The position numbers and the translations under genes are program-made. From the NCBI GenBank assembly GCA_947442095.1, contig CANEVG010000065.1, forward strand, positions 1 through 12,134: 12,134 bases of DNA, given 5' to 3'. The notes below the pieces were generated by a model. The model was not told where the DNA came from, ran no database searches, and was given only the letters and a program-made list of their open reading frames with translations. This document shows positions 7,205 through 12,134 of the stretch, in pieces (within the stretch, counting starts at the first letter, position 1; the number at the start of each line of letters is the position of its first letter). Source of the stretch: Sphingomonadaceae bacterium (GTDB lineage Bacteria; Pseudomonadota; Alphaproteobacteria; Sphingomonadales; Sphingomonadaceae).

Positions 7205-8226
7205 AGCCCCCGGGCCTTCAAACTTGCATCGAGGCGCGGATAGACGCGGCGGGCATTGCCCTCGAAGATCGCGCGGCGTTCTTCATCCGGGATATCGAGC
7301 GCATCGACATAGCGCTTGGTGTCATCGAAATAGAAGCCCGTCGTCGGATCGATCCCGCGCACCGCGCCGACCATTTCCGAGCCGAACAGGATGTTCTTGG
7401 TCTCGATCACTTCGGCCAGCAGGTTCACCCCCGGCTGATGGTAGACGCAGGTATCGAAGAACACGTTGTTCATCAGATGGCCCGAAAGGTCGGGCTTCTT
7501 GAGCATGTCCGCAAGGCCCCGGTACCGCCCCCAGTGATAGGGCACTGCGCCGCCGCCGTGCGGGATAATGAAGCGCAAAGTCGGGAACTTGCTGAAGAGA
7601 TCGCCTTCGAGCAGCTGCATGAACGCGATGGTATCCGCTGCGATGTAATAAGCCCCCGTCGCGTGCATCGCCGGATTGCATGATCCCGAAACGTGGATCA
7701 TCGCGGGCACATCGAGTTCGACCATCTTCTCGTAGAGCGGGAACCAATAAGGGTCGGTCAGCGGCGGATGCTTGAAGTGCCCGCCGCCCGGATCAGGATT
7801 GAGATTGCAGCCGATGAAGCCCAGCTCGGTCACACAGCGCTCCAACTCGGCAATCGAGCTGGTCAGGTCCGCTTCTGGCGATTGCGGCAACATGCACACG
7901 CCCGCGAAGGTTTCCGGATAGAGCCCCACCACCCGCGCGATCAGATTGTTGCATGCCTGCGCCCATGGCACCGCGACTGTCTGATCCCCCACATGCGGCG
8001 CCATCGCGCTGGCGCGGGGGCTGAAGATCGTCATGTCCGCGCCGCGTTCCTTGATCAGGCGCAGCTGGTTCGCCTCGATCGTCTCGCGGATCTCGGCGTC
8101 GGAAATGTCGGGGTATGGCGGGCACGGCGTCCCTGCCTTGAACGCCGCCTTCTGCTTCTCGCGCCACTGGTCATGCGCCTTTGGCAGCACGGTATAGTGG
8201 CCGTGGCAGTCGATGATCATGGTCAT
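7201..8226 (-). CDS. ligJ: 4-oxalomesaconate hydratase
   Basis: LigJ adds water to 4-oxalomesaconate (the isomer delivered by LigU) to give 4-carboxy-4-hydroxy-2-oxoadipate in the protocatechuate 4,5-cleavage pathway. The 341-residue protein is a COG2159-type amidohydrolase-fold enzyme. The metal-site residues are visible: H8 and H10 in the N-terminal DCHGHY, H178 in MIHVSGS, H223 in IPHGGG and E284 in FGSEMVGA. Length and motif positions equal those of SYK-6 LigJ as I remember them, including ADMTIFSPRASAM and GCNLNPDPGGGHFK. The start at ATG 8226 overlaps the stop of the preceding dehydrogenase gene as ATGA; a second in-frame ATG follows two codons later. Confidence 0.97.
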   Translation of the reverse strand: MTMIIDCHGHYTVLPKAHDQWREKQKAAFKAGTPCPPYPDISDAEIRETIEANQLRLIKERGADMTIFSPRASAMAPHVGDQTVAVPWAQACNNLIARVVGLYPETFAGVCMLPQSPEADLTSSIAELERCVTELGFIGCNLNPDPGGGHFKHPPLTDPYWFPLYEKMVELDVPAMIHVSGSCNPAMHATGAYYIAADTIAFMQLLEGDLFSKFPTLRFIIPHGGGAVPYHWGRYRGLADMLKKPDLSGHLMNNVFFDTCVYHQPGVNLLAEVIETKNILFGSEMVGAVRGIDPTTGFYFDDTKRYVDALDIPDEERRAIFEGNARRVYPRLDASLKARGL

Positions 8227-9044
8227 TGGGCGGCTTCTTTCTCTTGCGAAAACAGATCGGTCTTTCCGGCCAGTTCGCGCTGGCGGCGCACCGTGCCGCT
8301 GGTCATCACCGGCTCCACGCCAAGCCCGATCAGCGTCTTGGCGCTTTCTTCCATCTCGGCGGCGCGGCGCGCCCCGTGCGTCGTCATGCGCTCCAGATTG
8401 TAGGCCGCGCGCGCTGCCCAGCCTTGCGGCTTCTCGCTCGCATCCAACGAGGCGAGCACTTCATCGGTCACGCCCGCCGCGTCCGCAGCCAGCATCATCT
8501 CGGCCGTCAGCGCCTCAATCCCCTTGACCATAACCGAGCGGATCATCTTGATCGCCGAAGCCCGGCCAACCTCGCTGCCTACCACCCGCACATTGGCGAA
8601 ACCCGCAGCGTGCAAGACCTCGGCCGCCTCATCTGCCGCCGCGCCGGAAACCAGCAAAGGCACATTCATCCGCGCGGGATTGACCGGCGCCAGCACCGCG
8701 ACATCCACATAGCGCCCGCCCGCCGCCTCGACCGTCTTGGCCGCCGCGCGCTTGGTGGCGGGCGCAACCGAGTTCATGTCGCACCACAGCGCGCCCGGCC
8801 TCAGCAGCGCAGCATAATCCTTCGCCGCAGAGAGCGCCGCATCGGCGGTAACGAGCGACAGCACCAGATCGGCCTCGCCCAGCGCGCATTCCGCGCTGGC
8901 GCAAACCAGCACACCTGCCGCCTCCATCGCAGCCCGCCGCGCCGGCAGCACGTCATAGGCAGCGGCCCCAGCTTCCCAGCCAGCCGCTTCGGCAAAAGTC
9001 GATCCAGCCTCACCGAAGCCAATCAGGGCGAGTGTCGTTTCCAT
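8223..9044 (-). CDS. NAD(P)-dependent 6-phosphogluconate-dehydrogenase-like oxidoreductase with DUF1932, first gene of the lig operon
   Basis: A 273-residue protein. It has an N-terminal Rossmann domain (LIGFGEAGS, residues 7-15) like that of 3-hydroxyisobutyrate and 6-phosphogluconate dehydrogenases. A middle part follows with CDMNSVAP (88-95) and PVNPARMNVPLLVSG. The helical C-terminal domain carries the probable catalytic lysine K166 in SAIKMIRSVMVKG, a DUF1932-type signature. The start at ATG 9044 is chosen because GGAGG lies about eight bases upstream and the Rossmann strand begins at once; a longer frame from 9086 adds only a basic, non-conserved tail. It is the promoter-proximal gene of the ligJ-vanA-ligABC operon and overlaps ligJ by four bases. 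None of the classical pathway steps needs it. Reduction of a 2-oxo or aldehyde intermediate, or handling of a side substrate, is a guess. Confidence 0.9.
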   Translation of the reverse strand: METTLALIGFGEAGSTFAEAAGWEAGAAAYDVLPARRAAMEAAGVLVCASAECALGEADLVLSLVTADAALSAAKDYAALLRPGALWCDMNSVAPATKRAAAKTVEAAGGRYVDVAVLAPVNPARMNVPLLVSGAAADEAAEVLHAAGFANVRVVGSEVGRASAIKMIRSVMVKGIEALTAEMMLAADAAGVTDEVLASLDASEKPQGWAARAAYNLERMTTHGARRAAEMEESAKTLIGLGVEPVMTSGTVRRQRELAGKTDLFSQEKEAAQ

Positions 9045-9106
9045 CCCCGCCCTCCTGCGGCGCGCGGGCGGGCCAAACAAATGCAATTCATGTCCGGCCC
9101 ATAAGA
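9045..9106 (-). promoter_or_regulatory. Gap between the LysR gene and the lig operon, with candidate regulator site and strong ribosome site
   Basis: This 62-base gap contains, on the plus strand, GCCAAACA (9072-9079) followed by AATGCAATTC. The same octamer with a nearby TGCA occurs in the lysR-ligK intergenic region at 10293-10305. I infer a LysR regulator site. It lies only about 30-45 bases before the dehydrogenase ATG, so either the transcription start is close to the ATG or the site acts at the core promoter. I see no clear -35/-10 pair. The AGGAGG ribosome site lies near 9052-9057 (minus strand). Confidence 0.4.
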
Positions 9107-10261
9107 TTATGCGAAGCCTGCGCTCGCCACTTCGCGCAGCAGAGCGACAAAGGCCGCTTGTGGGGCCGTCGGTCGCCAGCCCTCGCGCGTGGTGATCCCG
9201 ATCCGCCGCAGCACCGGCGCTGGCGTCGGCAAAGTCGCCAGCACCCCCGCTTCCAGCTCAACCGCGAGCTGCGCCGGGCTGAGCAAAGTCAGCGCATCCG
9301 AGCCCAGCAGCAACTGCCGCACGGTCAGCACCGATCCGCACTCTATGCCAACAGACGGCGGTTCCGCCCCGGCAGCGCGCATCATCGCCTCCCAATATTG
9401 CCGCAGCGGCGTGTCCCGCGCAGGCAGTATCCAGGGAAAGGCCGCCAGCTGCGCCGCCATCGGCTTTTCCGACAGCAGCAGCGGATGGCCCGCGCGCATC
9501 ACCAACTGCGGCTTATCCCAGAACACCGGCTCCTGCGCCAAGTCCTCCAGCAAGGCCGCCTCGCGCAGCGCGCCCAGCATCAGGTCGATTTCGCCATCGC
9601 GCAGCGGCCCCGCCAGCTCGGCATGGCTCCCCTCCACCACCGCAATCGAAACCCCCGGATGGAGCCCATGAAAGCGCAGAATCGTCTCGGGCAGCCAGCG
9701 TGCGCGGGAGAGCGGCATCGCCCCCACCACAATCCGCCCCGCCGCCTTGCCCTGCCACGCCGCCACTTCCGCGAGCCCATTGCGCAGTTCCGCCATGGCC
9801 AGACCAAACCCGCGCGCGCGGCGCTCGCCCTGCGGGGTCAGCAAAATGGATCGCCCGCGCTTGTCCACCAGCCGCTGGCCCAGTGCGACTGCCAGATCGG
9901 CCACGGCGCGGTGGAGCGAAGCTGCTGAAAGCCCTGTCGTCTCCGCCGCTCCGGCATAGGAACCTGTGCGCGCCAGCGCCAGAAACGCGCGCACTTGCGT
10001 GCCCGTAACCCGCGGGCTGCCCACGTGCGCAATCGCAGCTTCTGCGCGCGGAGCCAGCAGCCGGGCCGGCTCGGTCGGCGTCATCCCGCTCGCTCCGCGC
10101 TCAAACAACGCACAACCCAGGTCAGCTTCCAGCCGCGCAATGGCCTGCGTGAGTGCAGGCTGCGTGAGGTTCACCGCTCGCGCACCGCGCGTCACGCTGC
10201 CGTGCCGCACTGTTGCGGCCAGCGCGGCGAAGTGGCGGATATTGTAAGCAGGTTCGGACAT
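9107..10261 (-). CDS. ligR: LysR-type transcriptional regulator with two tandem helix-turn-helix domains, probable regulator of the lig genes
   Basis: A 384-residue protein, longer than the usual 290-330 of the LysR family because the DNA-binding domain appears twice. The first winged helix (residues about 9-67) has GSVTRGARAVNLTQPALTQAI and LGCALFERGASGMTPTE. The second (about 89-147) has GSYAGAAETTGLSAASLHRAV and LGQRLVDKRGRSILLTPQGE. A LysR substrate-binding domain follows from about 176. The frame can also start at GTG 10264, immediately before ATG 10261; AAGGG lies upstream at a suitable distance. The gene diverges from ligK and precedes the ligJ-containing operon. That is where SYK-6 LigR acts, with protocatechuate and gallate as inducers according to the literature I recall. 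The symbol rests on this position; whether SYK-6 LigR also has two HTH domains I cannot confirm. Confidence 0.9.
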   Translation of the reverse strand: MSEPAYNIRHFAALAATVRHGSVTRGARAVNLTQPALTQAIARLEADLGCALFERGASGMTPTEPARLLAPRAEAAIAHVGSPRVTGTQVRAFLALARTGSYAGAAETTGLSAASLHRAVADLAVALGQRLVDKRGRSILLTPQGERRARGFGLAMAELRNGLAEVAAWQGKAAGRIVVGAMPLSRARWLPETILRFHGLHPGVSIAVVEGSHAELAGPLRDGEIDLMLGALREAALLEDLAQEPVFWDKPQLVMRAGHPLLLSEKPMAAQLAAFPWILPARDTPLRQYWEAMMRAAGAEPPSVGIECGSVLTVRQLLLGSDALTLLSPAQLAVELEAGVLATLPTPAPVLRRIGITTREGWRPTAPQAAFVALLREVASAGFA

Positions 10262-10264
10262 CAC

Positions 10265-10366
10265 GCGCCCTTAGCATTTCCTTATGCCCTGCGCCAAACA
10301 TTGCATTGGCACCTCTCGCCCGCCAGGCCGAAGGGATAGGCCGCGAATTCAAACGGGAGCCAAGCC
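10265..10366. promoter_or_regulatory. Divergent lysR-ligK control region with nested inverted repeats
   Basis: This 102-base intergenic region has two dyads: GCAT-N6-ATGC at 10274-10287, and GCGCCAA-N8-TTGGCAC at 10291-10312 (six of seven arm bases pair). The second contains GCCAAACA-TTGCA (10293-10305), shared with the gap before the lig operon. The dyad lies 55-76 bases before the ligK ATG, a usual distance for a LysR activator site, and would also allow self-control of the regulator gene. TTGGCA at 10306-10311 resembles a -35, but no fitting -10 is seen. The ligK ribosome site GGGAG lies at 10355-10359. Confidence 0.55.
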
Positions 10367-11041
10367 ATGTCGGGTATCGTCGTCCAGCACATCGAACGCG
10401 CCGATCCGGCGGTGATCGATGGCCTCGCCGCCTGCGGAGTCGCAACGGTTCACGAAGCGCAAGGCCGCACCGGCCTCCTCGCCAGCTACATGCGCCCGAT
10501 CTATCACGGCGCGCGCATTGCGGGCAGTGCGGTCACGATCAGCGCACCTCCGGGCGACAATTGGATGATCCACGTCGCCATCGAACAACTTCAAGCGGGC
10601 GACATTATGCTCCTTGCGCCCACCAGTCCGTGTGAGGACGGCTATTTCGGCGACTTGCTCGCAACCTCGGCCATCGCGCGCGGCTGCCGCGGCCTCGTGA
10701 TCGACGCGGGCGTGCGCGATGTGCGCGACCTTACGGAAATGAACTTCCCCGTCTGGTCCAAGGCGATCTACGCGCAGGGCACGGTCAAGAACACGCTCGG
10801 CTCGGTCAACGTCCCCGTCGTCTGCGCCAACCAGTTCGTGAACCCCGGCGATGTCATCGTGGCGGATGACGACGGCGTCTGCGTGGTCCCCCGCGCCAAT
10901 ACCGAAGCCGTGCTCAAAGCCGCACAGGCGCGCGAAGCCAACGAAGGCGAAAAGCGCGAGAAGCTCGCCGCCGGTATCCTCGGCCTCGACATGTACAAGA
11001 TGCGCGAACGGCTCGAAAAGGAAGGCCTCAAGTATGTCTGA
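10367..11041 (+). CDS. ligK: 4-carboxy-4-hydroxy-2-oxoadipate aldolase (oxaloacetate decarboxylase)
   Basis: LigK performs the last step of the 4,5-cleavage pathway, splitting 4-carboxy-4-hydroxy-2-oxoadipate into pyruvate and oxaloacetate. The family also decarboxylates oxaloacetate. The 224-residue protein has the RraA-like fold of the proteobacterial HMG/CHA aldolases (class II, divalent metal). The active-site blocks are seen: YFGDLLATSAIARG (93-106), then VIDAGVRD (111-118), with R117 binding substrate and D118 binding the metal, and a C-terminal ADDDGVCVVPR. GGGAG seven bases ahead supports the start at 10367. It is the first gene of the plus-strand lig operon, divergent from the LysR regulator, and overlaps ligU by eight bases. 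Confidence 0.96.
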   Translation: MSGIVVQHIERADPAVIDGLAACGVATVHEAQGRTGLLASYMRPIYHGARIAGSAVTISAPPGDNWMIHVAIEQLQAGDIMLLAPTSPCEDGYFGDLLATSAIARGCRGLVIDAGVRDVRDLTEMNFPVWSKAIYAQGTVKNTLGSVNVPVVCANQFVNPGDVIVADDDGVCVVPRANTEAVLKAAQAREANEGEKREKLAAGILGLDMYKMRERLEKEGLKYV

Positions 11042-12101
11042 GGGCATACCCAAAGGCATACAATGCATGTGGATGCGTGGCGGCACTTCGAAGGGCGGCT
11101 ACTTCCTGAAGGACGACCTCCCCGCAGACACCGCGCAGCGTGACGCCTTCCTCCTCGCCATGATGGGCAGCCCCGATTCCGTCCAAATCGACGGCATGGG
11201 GGGCGCCGACCCGCTCACCAGCAAGGTCGCGGTTGTCAGCAAATCCACCCGCGAAAGGATCGACGTCGATTACCTGTTCCTGCAGGTCTTCGTCGATCAG
11301 GCCATCGTGACGGACGCACAGAACTGCGGCAATATCCTTGCAGGCGTCGGCCCCTTCGCCATCGAACGCGGCCTTGTCGCGGCAACCGGTGATGAAACCC
11401 GCGTGTCGATCTACATGGAAAACACCGGCCAGGTCGCCGTCGCCACAGTCTGCACCCCCGGCGGAACAGTCACGTACGCAGGCGAGGCCAGGATCGACGG
11501 CGTCCCGGGTAGCCACGCGCCCGTCCCGCTCGAGTTCCGCGATACCGCCGGCTCCTCCTGCGGCGCGCTGCTCCCCACTGGCAACGCAGTCGATGTGGTC
11601 AATGGGACCCGCGTCACCCTCATCGACAACGGCATGCCTTGCGTCGTCATGAAGGCCGAGGATGTCGGGATCACCGGCTACGAGGACCGCGACTGGCTCG
11701 ATGCCGCGAGCGACCTCAAGGCCCGCATCGAGGCCATACGCCTCATTGTCGGCCCGATGATGAACCTAGGCGATGTGACGTCCAAATCCGTCCCCAAGAT
11801 GATGCTCGTCGCCCCGCCCAGAAACGGCGGCGCGGTCACTGTGCGCAGCTTCATCCCCCACCGCGCGCATGCCACCATCGGCGTGCTCGGCGCGGTCAGT
11901 GTCGCCACTGCCTGCCTGATCCCCGGCTCCCCCGCCGCCGAAGTGGCATCGATCCCCGATGGCAGCCGCAAGCTCCTTTCGGTCGAACACCCCACCGGCG
12001 AAATGAGCTGCGTCCTCAAAACCGATGAAACCGGCGCGGTCCGCACCGCCGCCCTCCTGCGCACCGCGCGCAAACTGATGGATGGAATTGTCTATGGGTG
12101 A
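11034..12101 (+). CDS. ligU: 4-oxalomesaconate tautomerase / 1,3-allylic isomerase (PrpF family)
   Basis: LigU isomerises the 4-oxalomesaconate released by LigI to the double-bond isomer used by LigJ. The 355-residue protein is of the PrpF, diaminopimelate-epimerase-like fold. It carries MRGGTSKGGYF (14-24), typical of the family. K64 (LTSKVAVV) and C98 (AQNCGNILAGV) correspond, with a shift of two, to the K66 and C100 I recall as catalytic in SYK-6 LigU. Later blocks, such as GALLPTGNAVD and IPHRAHATIGVLGAVSVATACL, agree as well. The frame is open from 10851, but ATG 11034 is chosen because AAGGAAGG lies eight bases upstream and the longer N-terminus is a shadow of ligK. It overlaps ligK and the next gene by eight bases each. 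Confidence 0.95.
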   Translation: MSEGIPKGIQCMWMRGGTSKGGYFLKDDLPADTAQRDAFLLAMMGSPDSVQIDGMGGADPLTSKVAVVSKSTRERIDVDYLFLQVFVDQAIVTDAQNCGNILAGVGPFAIERGLVAATGDETRVSIYMENTGQVAVATVCTPGGTVTYAGEARIDGVPGSHAPVPLEFRDTAGSSCGALLPTGNAVDVVNGTRVTLIDNGMPCVVMKAEDVGITGYEDRDWLDAASDLKARIEAIRLIVGPMMNLGDVTSKSVPKMMLVAPPRNGGAVTVRSFIPHRAHATIGVLGAVSVATACLIPGSPAAEVASIPDGSRKLLSVEHPTGEMSCVLKTDETGAVRTAALLRTARKLMDGIVYG

Positions 12102-12134
12102 CCGCATCATCAGCTGGCACGCGAACCCCAGCAA
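12094..12134 (+). CDS. ligI: 2-pyrone-4,6-dicarboxylate hydrolase, first 13 codons only
   Basis: The reading frame starting inside the end of ligU gives MGDRIISWHANPS before the window ends. This resembles the N-terminus of SYK-6 LigI as I remember it (DERILSW followed by a PSKPR run). LigI is an amidohydrolase-family enzyme that hydrolyses the lactone made by LigC. Its place right after ligU and the eight-base overlap, the same as at the ligK-ligU junction, support the call. LigI is also the one pathway step otherwise missing from the window. The fragment is short, so the identity leans on context. Confidence 0.78.
   Translation, partial: MGDRIISWHANPS

Noticed and set aside
10851..11033. 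Longer N-terminus for ligU
   Set aside because: It would overlap ligK by over 180 bases with a lysine/serine-rich low-quality peptide; a good ribosome site precedes ATG 11034.
1..12134. CRISPR arrays, tRNA or rRNA genes, insertion sequences, prophage parts
   Set aside because: No regularly spaced repeats, cloverleaf-like stretch, transposase or terminal inverted repeats were seen; almost the whole window is coding, with gaps of at most about 135 bases.

Overview
The window looks like chromosome from a high-GC sphingomonad (Sphingomonadales, Novosphingobium/Sphingobium type). The lig proteins match my recollection of the Sphingobium SYK-6 proteins closely in length and active-site residues. 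The TonB-dependent receptor and the lignostilbene-dioxygenase-like gene are also typical of that group. No database search was possible, so the organism call is inference.

Layout. Positions 1-374 (minus) hold the first 124 codons of a carotenoid-oxygenase/lignostilbene-dioxygenase family gene, preceded by a TATAAT box and a palindrome. A rho-independent terminator (443-484) closes the next gene, an 838-residue TonB-dependent outer-membrane receptor (509-3025, minus). From 9044 down to 3142 runs a tightly packed seven-gene minus-strand operon: DUF1932 dehydrogenase, ligJ, VanA-like Rieske oxygenase, ligA, ligB, ligC, and a CmcJ/NvfI-like oxygenase. Five of its six junctions are 4-base ATGA/GTGA overlaps; the sixth is a 1-base gap. 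Upstream on the same strand is a LysR-type regulator with two tandem DNA-binding domains (9107-10261). Diverging from it on the plus strand are ligK, ligU and the first codons of ligI, each overlapping the next by 8 bases.

Function. Together the genes encode the protocatechuate 4,5-cleavage pathway. LigAB opens the ring, LigC oxidises the semialdehyde to 2-pyrone-4,6-dicarboxylate, LigI hydrolyses the pyrone, LigU isomerises and LigJ hydrates oxalomesaconate, and LigK cleaves the product to pyruvate and oxaloacetate. The Rieske protein could feed vanillate into protocatechuate, the stilbene-cleaving enzyme could supply aromatic aldehydes, and the receptor could import substrate. No aldehyde dehydrogenase and no Rieske reductase lie in the window.

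Less ordinary features are the tandem-HTH LysR regulator, the two accessory enzymes of unknown substrate at the ends of the lig operon (DUF1932 and CmcJ/NvfI-like), and two pairs of shared upstream motifs. TATCAATTG(T/G)TAG lies before the stilbene-oxygenase-like gene and the receptor gene. GCCAAACA near TGCA lies before both lig operons.
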